The position numbers and the translations under genes are program-made. Of a stretch of DNA of 64,000 bases, positions 1 through 18,474 are shown piece by piece. This DNA is from Mactromeris polynyma (taxonomy: Eukaryota; Mollusca; Bivalvia; Venerida; Mactridae). Every line of letters begins with the position of its first letter. Position 1 is the stretch's first letter. The notes under the pieces are model-generated. The model was not told the origin of the DNA and did not search any database. It saw only the letters and a program-made list of their open reading frames with translations. The stretch is from positions 733,001 to 797,000 of the forward strand of contig JASFXZ010000029.1 of the NCBI GenBank assembly GCA_032209605.1. Reading direction: 5' to 3'.

Positions 1-3000
1 GGATCTGGTTCTGCTACATCTACTGCTGTGACTCAACCTTCATTGTCTTCTAGTCATTCTTTATCTCAGTCTCAGACGACAAGCATTAGTCAGAATGTTG
101 CTATGGCGACACAAAGTGTTCCTGTGTCTACTCCAGCTAGTACTGAATCTTCAGCACCCCAAGTAGCAGTACCGACACAAATTAAGGTAATTTCGAAAAA
201 TTCTATTGGACCATCCTAAAAAATCGTTTGCTTGGCATAGCCCTACCCAGAAAAATTTAGGCGGGTTGGTAGGTAGGGAATAAATTTGTTGCTCACCTGA
301 GTTTCATTACATACTGATATATCTCCCCTTTCACATTGTACATTGGCAGAGGGTGACTGTCTCTCTCACTGCTTGCTATGTAACTAAAAAAGTCACATTT
401 TTACTGGTATGAAGTCTGGTGAAAACTGCATGACATGGCAGAGCTGTTTTAGGGTTATGGGGAAGCGACCCTAGATCAAATTAGAAATGTTTTTCGCAGT
501 AAAATTTCAAATTTCAAAATTCAAGTTATTTTTTAACAGATGAACTTCATATTTCTAGTTTTATTGTCTCTTATATGGTGTTGCAGATATTTTAGTATGT
601 GGTACATTAGTTATATTTAAAATGATTATTTGGACTCGGGGTTACTTCCTGTTTTATTTTTTCTCAAAATCATTTAATTTCAAATGGGATTTTTTTCTTG
701 AGATAGGGAAAACTGGATTCTATTTTGCATTGGGAATGGGTCAAAATTCAGAACTGTGGGACAGCTAGAAAATGCCTTGCATGGGTATAAAACCTTTTGA
801 CACCGGACAAGTCACAGAAAAAATAGTGCTAAATTTTCAGCTGATTTTGAAATTTTGCCTTCTCATGTCTGCTAATGTCATGTTGTCATTATATCACGTA
901 TGATGGGTAACACACTAAACAATTGTTGTGTTGTTTGTAGTTTATTGTACAATTTTTCAATATATCTTCATATCTATGATATTTTAATCTAATATCTATT
1001 ACAGATTGCAGACAAAGTGCTTACACTAAATTTAACAGCAGCACAGAAAGACAAAGTCCAGTCCTATTTAGACAGAATGACACCAGAACAACAACAACAG
1101 TATTTACAAACTCAGCAACATGTTTTACATCGAATACAAAAACAACAAGCTTTAAAAGCTCAGATACACGCGCAAGCTGAAGCCCAGAAGAAGCGAAGTG
1201 AAATGGCGGCATTGTCACAGGGTCAAATGTCGAACCTTTCATCTACACAACAAACGGTATTAATTTTGCAATATTCTGGTATTGATATTTGTTCATGTAG
1301 TGCTTAAGGTGAATTGTAAAATCTTGGGTATTAATATTTTAAATTCTTGACTGCAAAAACTTTCTGTCCAAAACAAAAGGATTTAGCAGATCAGCCATTT
1401 TTTGTGACAAATTTGGTGGGGGTTATTGGGCCCCATTCCCCAAAGAAAGATGTATATATATTTTCCCCACTTAGAAAAAAATTCCCCTTTAGTAAAATTA
1501 TTTAAAATTTTAGCATTAACAGTACCCAATTTTGGTGATTCATGATGCAAATTTCCCGTATCAAAAGGACCCGCCATACTTCCGCAAAAACTGAAAAAAA
1601 TGGCTGCAGATGCGAACGCCTGTCTGGTAGTGTTGTAAAAGATATTTTTTACAGGTAAATATTTCTTATACTTTAACAATAGTGTAATATTATGGCAGGT
1701 CGTGGTTTATTAGTACTTATTATTTATCTTTTTGTGAAAATATTTGATGGCTGTATTTGTTTTGCAGTCTCCAAATGGTCGTATGCCAACTTCTGATATT
1801 TTGAATGTTGCACCAGAGGTGAAGGTCATTCCTGTACCAAATACACGGATCAGCACTCAAACAACAACCACAACCCCTACAACAGTGATACGGGGACAGA
1901 AAAGATCGTACATGGATATTCCAAAAGGAACATTGTAAGTGTGCTTCACGAATAAAATATCTTGAAAGAACTCGATCCAAAATTTTATTGTAACAAGTGA
2001 AATGCTTTATACAAAATTTTAATGAACTCGTTCTATAATTTTATGAAGTTCAGTATAAAACTTTAAATATATGTTATTTGATATCTATAGAGAAACAATC
2101 GAAGGCTGTGAGGCTATTGTTTTGCATGGTTTCTCTTCTGGTTGGATAATTGTGTTGTCCACTAAACCCATCCTTTCAGTTTCTAAGCTTACCGGAGCAC
2201 AAAGTTGACAAAAAAGCAAGAAAATCGACTTTCAAAGCCTCAATTATTATGCATTATCGAATAGTACACTAACTGTATTCCTCTGTTATTGTGGAAAAAA
2301 GAAGTTTGTATTATCTTTAAACTAAAAACACAACCAGCTTTGTTAAGAAGTGTTTTTCGCGTTGCCGTACTAACATGGTTTTGCTTTTTGCATATCAGTG
2401 TTGTGTAAAACGATCCAATCTTACGTTAACTACCAAGGAAATTTCTTTTCAACCGAATAACATTTGTAACCTTGATGCGGATTGGTTAACCTTTCGTTTA
2501 GGGTTCGTTATTTTACCGAAATCCATTTTGGATCTGGAGTGACCAGCAATCGTAACAGCTCGGCATTTTTTTATGTATCACAAAAAAGATATTTTATCCG
2601 TGTGTAACATGATACCAGATATTTGGAATCGGTAGTAGATAGCAATTGTTTGTAATAAAGATGTTTGAGCCAATGTAGCAACAACACTGGATTAAGTCTG
2701 TTCACATGTTTTAAGATCAGTTGAGCAAGATACATTTTTAAATGTTTATTGCAGAATCAATCAACAGATAAGACAAGATCAGAATCATGCCAGCAATCCA
2801 GACACCAAACGACCATTCAGATCAAGGGGAGATGCCTGTCGACGATTATTACGTTACCATGTGTTTCAAAGTTATGGTCCAAGTCCAGAAGAATTTAATA
2901 AGTTTGATAATTACATGGAAGACATATCAGAAGACTTGCTCAAAAAGAAGGACCGAATGTTCGACAAGTTCCGCCAGCTCCTCGTTCATGAAACTTTGGT

Positions 3001-5265
3001 GAGTTGAGAAAAATCAGCCGTTAATTGGAGGCTGCAGATTTCATTGCTCGTTTTCTTGTGCGGAAAACATGCTTTAATTATTAGGGATTTGAACGAATAC
3101 TTTAAGTATCTAGTACTTTGATTGTTTTGTTGTAATTTGTAAGTTTACGATTAAAGTTTTGTTCTTTTGGTATTTATTTGATTTTACGGTATTGTGGTTA
3201 TTTGACCATCATCAAACATTATGATTTATTCGGCAAATACTCGCCATTGGTCATTTACACAAAAAAACACAATCACAACTCTGGATTAATCATATAATAG
3301 AGCATGTATTTGATGTACCTTTTACACAAATTATACGCTTTTCGTTGTTCCGAGTACTTGATCGGAAGGATGTCCTAGTACCCTAGTACTGATTTTGGTA
3401 CATGTTCCCATCTCGAGTGATTATGTCACCAGTTTATGGGGTGCATAATTACTTGCGGATTGAGGTCTTGTTTTATTGTTTTTATATGCTAAAGTGTTAA
3501 TTACATTGTGATTTCAGAGAGTTCATCCATCGTCAGAACTTGTAATGTTACAAAGAATGCAAAATCAAGACTTGAGAAAAACATTAGAAGAAGAAAGACT
3601 CCAAGTGAAACAAGATCCAGGTATGTTCATTGAGCACCTTGTGGTTTGATGTAATAATAGTGAGCATTAACTCAGTCTTATAGGTGGCACTATGATGAAA
3701 CTAAAAGCACATTGAATGATCAATTTGGGATTTTCTAATAATGTTTCCGTTTGTATAACATAAGTTGTGGGAAAAGTATTTGTAGTTGGTCAGTTTTCAA
3801 AGGTGTTTTCTTTCATATTTTCCAAACTGGCTGCAGTAAGAAGCGATCTCATTGGTCAGTAATGATCATTCAACCAATGAAATGTTGTTTAGAATAATTC
3901 AAATATAGTTACATGTGATCAATAATGTGTTGCTTGAACAATGACGGGTTAAACTCTTGCTGATCCAGTATATATACCTTTTACATTTTAGAATCATTTG
4001 AACCAATGCCTATGAAGTTTTTGTGTAAGAAAGAACATTCATCTGAAAGTACTTCAGAACCAGACACAGTTGATATAAAACAAGAACCGAATGATGATGT
4101 GAACAGTGAAGCAAGTTGCTACGATTCTGCTGAAAGTATAAAAACTGAAATAAAAGAGGAAACAATGGATTTGGACGAAAGTATTGAGGAAAGCAGGGCA
4201 GCGAAGATGCAAAAACTTGTTATAAAGACTGATGGAATGAATTTTAGAAGTTCATTTAAGAGAGTTAGTCTCGACAGCTCAAGGTCAAGTATTGATGATC
4301 AGTTTAGTCAGGATCGAAGTATGAATAGTGATGTCAGTGTATCTATGGATGTTGACGATGAAGATACTAATGATTGTTCTAATGATAAATTTGATAGTGT
4401 ACATGATGAAGATGAGAGGGCAGTTTTAACTATCTCCTCTGCGGAAGATTCACAAAATACTCAAATGGATTCTAATCTTGATGTGTATTTTGTTGATAAC
4501 AGTTTATCACAAAATTCGGCTGACAACAGTGAGCAATTCTTTAAGGAACGAAGAAATTTTGAAGTTGCCAAGGATTCAGTGTTGAATTGTGATACTGAAT
4601 CTAGTAAGAGTGGGAAAAAATCAACTGATTTTAGTCTGTTCTCCAAGCATTCAAGTGTGGAAGAGAGAAAGTCGTACATTCCAAAAAACTCTTCAGAAAA
4701 GTCTTTAGCTAGTTCCATAAACGAAACTGAAGATTCAGATTTGGAAGACAAGTTTTCTGGGTTTCAGCCAATGACAGACAATTTAACTGACAAATTTGGT
4801 ATGTATCAGCCAATCACAGAGAGTTTAACAGACAGTGAAGAGAATTCTTATTACTCTGCTGATAACGCTGCTGATCAACAATCTGTGATGAATGATGATG
4901 ATGACCTTCAAGTTCAAGGTCATTGGAAAAAGACTAAAAAGGGTCCTATTGATTCGGATGAGGATTCTGATCCCGAAGTGAAGGCGCAGATGGAAAGTGC
5001 AATAAATTCTATTCTTAGTTTAAATCAGGGTGCCACTAATGAGCCTGATTCTGTCTATAGTTATAGCAGTCAATCAAATCAGTTTTTTAATCATGACAGT
5101 CAATCTAATTCATTATATAGTGATTCTAATAGTCTGCAGGCAGAACTAGACTTTCAAACTGATATATCACAAGGTAGTTCCAAAGTCAATGCTGATAGTC
5201 CAAAATCGCCCACGGAAGATTTCGGCACTGACTTGGATGCTGCTGTCAACAGCATTTTAATGTAG
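1..5265 (+). CDS. GLTSCR1-domain protein (BICRA/BICRAL-like), 3' part
   Basis: Partial gene; the 5' part lies before the window. Coding exons 1-186, 1005-1256, 1768-1934, 2755-2998, 3518-3620 and 3992-5265 join in one frame to give 741 residues and a TAG stop. Residues 1-62 are Ser/Thr/Gln-rich. Residues 63-146 hold a Gln-rich helix (runs such as EQQQQYLQTQQ). Residues about 203-283 form the conserved GLTSCR1 domain: it opens near KRPFRS, continues through CRRLLRYHVFQSYGPSPEEF and ends in a basic helix near KFRQLLVHE. The last exon is a 423-residue acidic, Ser-rich tail with SUMO-type sites IKQE, IKTE and IKEE (K347, K368, K372 in window numbering). Family knowledge: BICRA and BICRAL are mutually exclusive subunits of the BRD9-containing ncBAF (GBAF) SWI/SNF complex in the nucleus; most invertebrates have one gene. 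Which vertebrate paralogue it matches cannot be told, so no symbol is given. Confidence 0.88.
1392..1606 (+). repeat. Short TIR element, family D (copy 1)
   Basis: Intron copy bounded by an inverted pair, CAGCCATTTTTT at the left and AAAAAAATGGCTG at the right. The interior shares motifs with other copies: GGGCCCCATTCCCCAAAG, a TATATA tract, GATGCAAATTTCCC, and a CAAAAGGACCC block near the right end. Other copies are at 20166-20386 (inverted), 24970-25172 and 37084-37238, with degraded relatives near 34805 and 35500. It looks like a non-autonomous DNA element (MITE). Confidence 0.75.
2364..2600 (+). repeat. Dispersed repeat shared with 59230-59470 (opposite strand)
   Basis: The stretch from CTAACATGGTTTTGC through GCATATCAGTGTTGT, CGGATTGGTTAACCTTTCG and CCAAAATGGATC-like sequence (here reading ATCCATTTTGGATC) recurs as a diverged reverse complement at 59230-59470. 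Both copies keep the same order of blocks over roughly 200 bp. No coding capacity is recognised. It lies in an intron of the BICRA-like gene. Confidence 0.65.
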
Positions 5266-5661
5266 GCGTAACGTTACCTTATCCGACCAATCGGGGCAGT
5301 ATTATAGTAAGCATGAAATCATGTCAAGATTATACATCAATTACATATCATATACTGGTCTTACTGTTACTGTGCACCTGTACTGTGGATATGCTCCTAA
5401 ATTATTCTATGAATGTACACATCTTTCACTATAGAACACAGATATGACTGCAAAGTTAACATTTTTATACAGATGGAAAAACAAGTTCTGGATTTAATTT
5501 ATATCACAATTTCATAAATGTTTAAATACCAGGTCCTGTCGGATTATACTGTATTCCTGTGGATATGTTGATTTTAACTGCTCGATTTGTACATGCACAT
5601 TTGATTTTTAAACCATCCAATAACTTCGTATATAATGAAATGTGAAATGAACACCTGTATA

Positions 5662-5844
5662 CAGGGGTGTCTATAAAAGCCAGTAAAATTACCTAGTAAA
5701 TTTACCTAGTAAATTTACCTAGTAAATTAAGGATCATCACCTGGCTACTTTTCTTGTATGAATGATCGTAATTAAGGGGAGTACCCCCAAACACCCGCCT
5801 GCTTTTGGTGATTTCCCTGCTTCAAGAATTAATGACACCCCTGT
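5662..5844 (+). repeat. Short TIR element, family H (copy 1)
   Basis: Left end CAGGGGTGTCTATAA pairs with right end TTAATGACACCCCTG, flanked by TATA-like sequence on both sides. The interior holds three tandem copies of TTTACCTAGTAAA. A related inverted copy is at 23598-23757. It is probably within the BICRA-like 3' UTR. Confidence 0.7.
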
Positions 5845-6316
5845 GTATACATCTTTTTACCCCGAAATCAAACGATTGCATGTTTCATTCAGAAATCATG
5901 CCTTGATAAATGCCATATTTTAAAGTAACAGTTGTAGTTTTCGTAATGGTGCGATAACAGAATTGTTCTGCATTTTACTGATGCTCAAAATGATTATGAA
6001 AATGCATACTGCGGTTAGATAGGACTTATTTATAGGAATATTTCTGTGATTATACTTTCGTTGCCATGGTATGAGATTATATACAATGCACATGTTGTGT
6101 ACCGGTACTTGTCTGATGTCTATGCATTTAATAGGAGATACAGTGATAAATTCATTATTCATAAATATTTTTTCAAAGTTCTGACTAATTTTTATTTTGC
6201 TATGCATAATTTGATTGAGGTTTTTGGCTTGTTCTGTTACGGTAAATTATTGATGTTATATTTGTTAGACCAAGTAAATGTTTAACAACTTTCGTGGTTG
6301 TCAGATATAATTTTTT

Positions 6317-6390
6317 GAGGGCCCAACGCAACACTGTCGTAACTCCTATGTATTTATAAAGGCGTTACGACTGTGTTGCGTTGAGCCCTC
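6317..6390. repeat. Near-perfect hairpin, about 30-bp arms
   Basis: Left arm begins GAGGGCCCAACGCAACAC and right arm ends GTGTTGCGTTGAGCCCTC. The arms are almost exactly complementary with a loop of about 14 bases (TATGTATTTATAAAG region). It sits about 1.05 kb after the BICRA-like stop codon. It could be a very short MITE or a folded RNA element; nothing in the sequence decides between these. Confidence 0.8.
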
Positions 6391-8886
6391 ATGTGTTACT
6401 GTATCTTTTGTTAGTTCTGTATTTGTATGGCGAAGTAGCCATGTTGACATTCCAATTTCTATTTTTATATATTTTGACTTGGATGTTAAGAAAATAAGCA
6501 TTAAATTTATTACATAGATTAACAATCCAGTATTTTATGTACTGATAATGGGAAGCTTTAGAATTGTTACAAACTTACGTATCATAATATTTTTACTGCA
6601 CTACGACTATATTTTGAATTACTTGTGTACTGAATACAATATCATAGGAGATTCTTTCTGCATGTTTTTTTACGCTGATGTTGTTGCCTTGGAAATCAAT
6701 TTTATACTTTAATCAGAAATATTAATGGATTCCACAATAATAAATTAGTTCATATTTTCTCTGTATTATACTGTTGAACTGCTCCAATTCATTGTAACGA
6801 ATACTCGTGAGCATTTAACGTGACTAAGACAAAAAGGATTTCATGATTCAGAAAACTCTCACGAAAAGCTAGTACTAAAATACCAACTATTATTTATTAA
6901 TATCTACAGAGACATTGTGGAACATAGGTCGAAGATTTTCAGGGAATTGGGTCATTTGTGCATGATTCAAACACTCCGTATGTCACTCTTCTGTTACGAC
7001 TTGTGGCTTTAAATTTCTCGTACAATTGTATACATGTATATGTATGAACATTGTGCCAGTAGTATTAAGGTTTTTTTACTGATATATTGTTAAGTCAGTT
7101 TAGCATTGACTCTGCTAAAATGGCAACTTTTACTATTTATGTTTGTGTTGTATGCATATGTGGCCTTAAAGTTTTTTTGAAAATGGTCCAGTTTATCTTG
7201 TTTAATAGGCTCTATATATGAATACAAAGTGGGTGGCTTTGAGTGAGGAACATGGTTTATATGTTACGTGGTTTAAGAGGAATCGAATCATGCAAAGACA
7301 TTTTTTTCGCTTTGTTTTTTAGAGCATAAAGTGCTATCATGGGAAGGATAATTGTTGGAATGATGTATCCGAAGTCCATTCAATTTTTGATGGAAATCAT
7401 TTCCTTTTCAAAAAATCATATTTTCTATTATTATACGTATGAAGAATTGTTGAAGTAAAGAAAACTTAACAGAAGACACATAATCTCTTAAAACTCCTGT
7501 TTTGTTAGTACATTTGGCTTCCCAAAAAGGTACGGTTCACGCAGACATTATGTGCAGACTTTACCCTATTTCAGTAGATGACAAATGTTGATTATAAATG
7601 TCTTCACAACTTCGTACATTGGCTACTGGTCTGCCAATTATGACCTGCTGGCAAGGGAATTTTATCAACGTAGTTAATTGGTGCATGTTTAGCAATATAC
7701 AGGTTTAGTAAACAGAATTACGAAGTGTCGCCAACCAGATTAATTTAGACAGAACAGATTTCGGATATTTGGGTGTAGGCTTTCATGCTAGTTTCAGCTA
7801 GTGTGTCACTTCGGAGAGACTAGTTCAAATGGCCTAAATATTTGTTCCTGATTCTTAACTATGGTTGTAACCATGAACTCAAGTCAGTTATGTTGGATAT
7901 ACCACAATGGTGTATTTGTTGTAAATTATGCAAGCCCCATTGATATTGTAAATTTTTCAAATGTGCCATTAAAATATAAGTTATTTGTTGTAACATCATG
8001 TTGCCAACACACAGGTCATTAAAATATGAATATATTGACTAGTAAATCAAAGAATTATTGGTGATATGAAATGTGTATGACATCAAACTCCCAAGGAGAA
8101 ATCTTTTATATATATATTATAAATCTTCTACTCTCTATCTTTTCATGTCTCATGTCCAATTGTAAATAATTTTTTTCTATTCACCTACATTTTTGAAACT
8201 TTTTGCTAAAAGCTTTGCATATTTGTACTGTGTGAGAAATCCAAAGATGTAGATATATATAAATGCATGTTAAATACAAGAAATGGCTACGATAGGGACG
8301 TGTTGTTTTACTGTTTGTAAATGAATAAACGATGCACTTGTGACTGGAAAGCTGAAAATGTAGCACAGGTAAATTGGTTTTACTACCCAGGAAAAGCCAT
8401 TGGCTAAACTCAAAGAAAACACGAACATTGTGGCAACAAATTTATTAGTAAATAAAATAATGTTGACAAGATATCGTCACATTATTTCCAAAACCCCATA
8501 ACTTTTTTTTCGTCTTTAAAAAACCAAAACTTCAAAGTTTTACCCTCCTGTAGTTTTGTTACATACAGGGTTATTGAATCGCATTTTATTTAAGTGATGT
8601 GCATTCCTGAACAATATAGGTAGTACAAATGGAAAGAGCTTGGAAAGACAGTTTCAACGATATCAAATACTCATAACCTCCAAAAATTGAGTTACGGGGT
8701 TCTGGAAATAAGGAGACGAAATATCCAGCAGATCTTATTTGCTTGAACACAAATTCCTTCAACGTATTTTGTAAAAGGCAACAAAGTGTTACTGAACTTA
8801 TTCAATATCACAGTGTAAGGCCATTGTCCAAAATAATGAGGTAATATGACTACATGTATCTTGTTGACTGTGAAGTCAGCAGTATA

Positions 8887-9062
8887 CGGACAAAATCCCC
8901 TCCGGACAAAATCCCCTTAGCTCATTTTGCACAAGGCGGACAAAATCCCCATCGCTAATTTTACTAGGGGATTTTGTCCACCTGGTAAAATTCATGAAGA
9001 GGATTTAGTCCACCATGTAGAACATTAGCGAAGGGGATTTGCTGGAGGGGATTTTGTCCTAC
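8887..9062. repeat. Fold-back element with GGACAAAATCCCC repeats
   Basis: The motif CGGACAAAATCCCC occurs three times in the left half, and its complement GGGGATTTTGTCC occurs in the right half, making a long inverted repeat of about 175 bp with a diverged centre. The outer arms read CGGACAAAATCCCCTCCGG and, at the right, GGAGGGGATTTTGTCC. No coding capacity. Likely a MITE or satellite-derived fold-back unit. Confidence 0.75.
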
Positions 9063-9629
9063 ACTCGAAGTCGGCTACCTACAAGTATAGCATTGTCTCA
9101 CTGGTTCCGATTGGTAGATCTCGTGTAATCCAATCTGCTCTAATGTGGTAAAAACTAATTTTCATTCGTGAGTTATTTCACTTGTGTATATACCTATGCA
9201 TAGTCACAGGATATCATCAGATCAATTACAGAATAATAGGTTATAATCTTTCCACCATGGAGAAAATTCATGAGATTTGACCTTGGAGATCAATGTCGAC
9301 ATTTATAACTTCGAACCATGGATTTCCAGATGAAGGTGCAAGTTTACAGCAATAATTCAACCAAACATGACTCAAGTGATGATTATACGTGTGTGAGAAC
9401 ATGTAACCTCCATAAGGAAATGCTGGTAAAGCTATGGTCGAGCGACTGTCATGTATATCACAACAACACCACAAAACATGACATTAATACCACAAATAGC
9501 ATCTTCATTCCTCTCGACCAGTGATCACACTGAAATGGCTTGGAAAGAAATGTCTTTGAGGCAGCTTTCATCAGTGGAGCATGTCACAACTGTTCACATT
9601 CTCAATGACCGGGCATTTTCTTTATCACT

Positions 9630-15223
<5,594 letters not shown>

Positions 15224-16434
15224 ACCATATATGATACGAAATATCAGAGAATCAATAAAATATTGAATATAATGTCACCACACGTCTAAAATTAAATAAT
15301 GTAGTTTCACTTCTGAAGAAAAGCACGTAATAATAACACGGTTGTGAAAATTGAATATCAAACTAGTCTTGCAATGGTTACTTCCCTTAGACCACTAAAT
15401 TCTATTTCTGGTTATTTGTCCTGTTTTACCTTTGCATCCAGACCCATAATAACTTCAGGCAAACACGGGAATCGCTCCATCATTTTAGGAGAGGCATCTT
15501 GCAGACATTAAGTTCTTTCTATGTACAAAAGATATACACCTGATCAGATCTAGGAGTAAATCACCAAGGTATATTGTCCGACAAATCATAATAGCCAACA
15601 GGGTATAGTGCAGTTTTATTAACCGCGAAAGCATGAATAAATTACTTGGACAATTACATTTCAAATAGGTGTATTGAAATGTTCGTGTTTGTCCGTAAGC
15701 TTGACAGAGAAAAAGGGGTTACGGTTGTGTTTTGATAGAAATGTTAACCAAACAGAAGAAATTGTTTTACGAACGAGAGCATTTCCTTACCTAAATTGAC
15801 ATGGATCAGTCCTGAAAGTTCATACACCCTGTTCGCGGTCAATCTAACAGCACAATAGATCTAGCGAAAATTGTTCTAAGATGTTTTCACAGAAGAAAAG
15901 CTGTAAATGAGAACTGTTTTAATTCCTTGGTCTGAAGAGCAACCTTGACTTTAGTGTTTATACATTTTAAAATCATAACACCGTTTATCACAATGGCTTG
16001 AATATGACAAACATACAATTTCATTTTTTTATATATTTATTTTAATGAACATCAATTATTTTACAAAATAATGACCTGCACAGTAAGAACATTATATGAA
16101 GAATTATGTACACATCCAAAATAACAGAATCAGTATAATATACACAATCATCCATTATATATAGCTGGTCTGCGTACATTGCTAACATAAAAACAGATCA
16201 AACACAAATTAACATATTCACTCATAACAGCACTCTAGTCTTACACGACCAGCTTTAACAACGATCATACAGTAACAGGTATATAGCACATCTTCACACA
16301 TGTATTATGTACAGGCATTTTGTAGGTTGCATATTTCAAAATTCAATATTCAAAAAAAATCTTACAATGCAACAATCAAAGATAAAATACAAAGAACAAA
16401 ATTAATGAACCTTATGAGTATGACTTCTGAGTAC

Positions 16435-16812
16435 AATCATAGTCAATCAATCATTCATGGTCGATCATAGTCAATCAATCAATCATGGTCAATCAATCAA
16501 TCATGGTCGATCATAGTCAATCAATCAATCATGGTCAATCAATCAGTCAAATGTGGTCAATTAATCATGGTCAATAAATCAATCATGATCAATCAACCAT
16601 GGTCAATCAATCAATCATGATCAATAAATCAATCAATCGATCAATTGTGGACAATCAATAAATCATGGTCAATCAATCATGTTCAATCAATCGATCAATT
16701 GTGGACAATCAATAAATCAGGGCCAATCAATCATGGTCAATCAATCGATCAATTGTGGACAATCAATAAATCAGGGCCAATCAATCATGGTCAATCAATC
16801 GATCAAATCAAA
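16435..16812. repeat. Tandem repeat rich in TCAATCAATCATGG
   Basis: Irregular array built from CAATCAATCATGGT. Its right half (about 16630-16805) settles into a longer unit of roughly 60 bp carrying ATCGATCAATTGTGGACAA followed by TCAATAAATCAGGG, repeated three times. The longer units are nearly identical to one another, so the right half looks younger than the left. Confidence 0.85.
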
Positions 16813-17162
16813 CAACCGACGAACCAATCAACAAGATGGTTAATTATTTTAATGAATCTACTTAAGTATACACACAGGGTTAATTTCAACATTTCAACTT
16901 ATACAAGATTTACATGGCTAAGCCTACATTCCAATTCTAAAACATTTACATGTCTAGTTTACCAAACTGACTCAACAAATTCCGTAACACTATACAAACA
17001 CATGCTTGTCTAATGAAACTTCTTAACATTCTCAAAGACCCAACATTAATTCAGTAATAGACAACAAAGACAACACGTATGTAACAGATATTTTGCAGGA
17101 TTGAATGAAATCATGAGAGCTACAGGATACGAGTAGAACTGATGGATGCTCTCAGAAGTATC

Positions 17163-17492
17163 AGGGATCTAGAAATCCACTAGCCCGACGTCCCGGACGA
17201 GTCTTAATGCTGAATCGGGCTACCAACAGTTGATTTGAAGTTTGTCCCGGACAAGTCTGTTTTTAAATCTAACCAACATCAGCAGTTGTTCAGTTGTAAG
17301 TCAAACCTTTGAAAACCACAAACACATACATGTGATTATTAATTTTAGATTGTGGAGCTATCATTGTGTATGTTTATTTGTTACTAAATTCACCACTGTT
17401 CTCGGACAACTAGCTTCCTATGTCGGACAAGTCAAATTTTACATTTCCATTAGTCCGGGACAAGTGTCTTTTAAAAATATTTCTAGAGCCCC
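17163..17492. repeat. Short TIR element, family B (copy 2)
   Basis: Ends AGGGATCTAGAAATCCACT and TTTCTAGAGCCCC form an inverted pair. GCCCGACGTCCCGGACGAGT follows the left end and AGTCCGGGACAAGTG precedes the right end. It is longer than the other two copies by about 100 bp of interior sequence. Confidence 0.75.
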
Positions 17493-18268
17493 GAGTATGT
17501 GAAGTCATTGAACCCGAGCATGCCGACAATATGTGCATATCCTCTTGGTACAGAAGCTTCCCATTCAGTTTCATTACGGTTGGTGGTTGCCGAAACAAAC
17601 GCACAGACGGACAGACAAAGTGGCGGCTATATGCTCCTCCTTTGGAAACATAAAAAAGCGAAGACAAACTTGATGTATGTGTGAAAACAATAGTAACAGC
17701 CACCTTAACAAGTAAACTAATAACAAATTTCAGTAACAGTGAAGACTACATTCTATATTTAGATAGCTGCAAGTGACTACTACTGTCCTACTTCACTTGA
17801 GATGCAGTTGATGAAATATTATGTAAAGGGAGGTAATCTAGTGATTGAATCCAATGATCGCAAAATCTATGCAACAGTAAAGCCTACATTTGCTGATCAA
17901 TGTGATGATACAAAATATTATGAAGCAAATAACAATGTTAAAAATAGGGTAAAATAGTAATGTTATCTTTGCAGAAACAATGAATGTGCAAGTTTTCTCA
18001 TCGGATTGCAATATAGAGTAACAAATGGAAATAAAGTATTTGTTAACAATGCAAGTACATGTACATGTAGTTGAGTAACTACGTCAAAGTAAATGTTGAA
18101 CACAAATGTATTTAAAATTCTATCTAGAAATAAGGTGTTCGTCTGATGGGCTTTTCAGAGATAAATCAGCGTGATAGTTCCACATATTGATATTTCATTC
18201 TTTTAACATCAAAATAATACAAATAGTGTAACATATCATTAACAAACAATACTGTTGCCACTGATAAT

Positions 18269-18474
18269 ATGAGCGCCGATGTACCATTTCCAACCTCTTC
18301 TTTAAGTGACGTCATTTCCAGAAAACCATGTACTGACAGTAAGCAATTGTTGCCCCATATGGCAATACGAAAACAAAGGGACAATATGGAGTAAATAGTG
18401 ACATCACATGTTGCGTTTTCAAGAAATGACATCACTTACAGAAGAGGTTGTAAATCCCAAAGCAGCGCTCATAT
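18269..18474. repeat. CRE-bearing MITE, copy 1
   Basis: Left ATGAGCGCCG then TTTCCAACCTCTTCTTTAAG and TGACGTCATTTCCAGAAAA; right TTTTCAAGAAATGACATCAC, then CAGAAGAGGTTGTAAATCCC and AGCGCTCAT. The arms are imperfect inverted repeats. One exact TGACGTCA palindrome is kept in the left arm; in the right arm it is mutated to TGACATCA. Other copies: 47058, 52001, 54442, 57026. Confidence 0.85.

Larger units (their letters stand above)
5266..9629. other. 3' untranslated / intergenic stretch between BICRA-like gene and JMJD7
   Basis: No credible coding region on either strand. The first part is presumably 3' UTR of the BICRA-like gene, but the cleavage site is uncertain: AATAAA hexamers on the + strand occur near 6735 and 8322. 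It holds a TIR element (5662-5844), a near-perfect hairpin (6317-6390) and a fold-back element (8887-9062). The segment just below 9630 would be the JMJD7 3' UTR on the - strand. Confidence 0.6.

Noticed and set aside
15791..15850. Extra 5' exon of JMJD7 ending at a CTTAC donor near 15790
   Set aside because: A GTAAGG donor is present on the - strand, but no acceptor lies close upstream of the JMJD7 ATG, so the link cannot be made.
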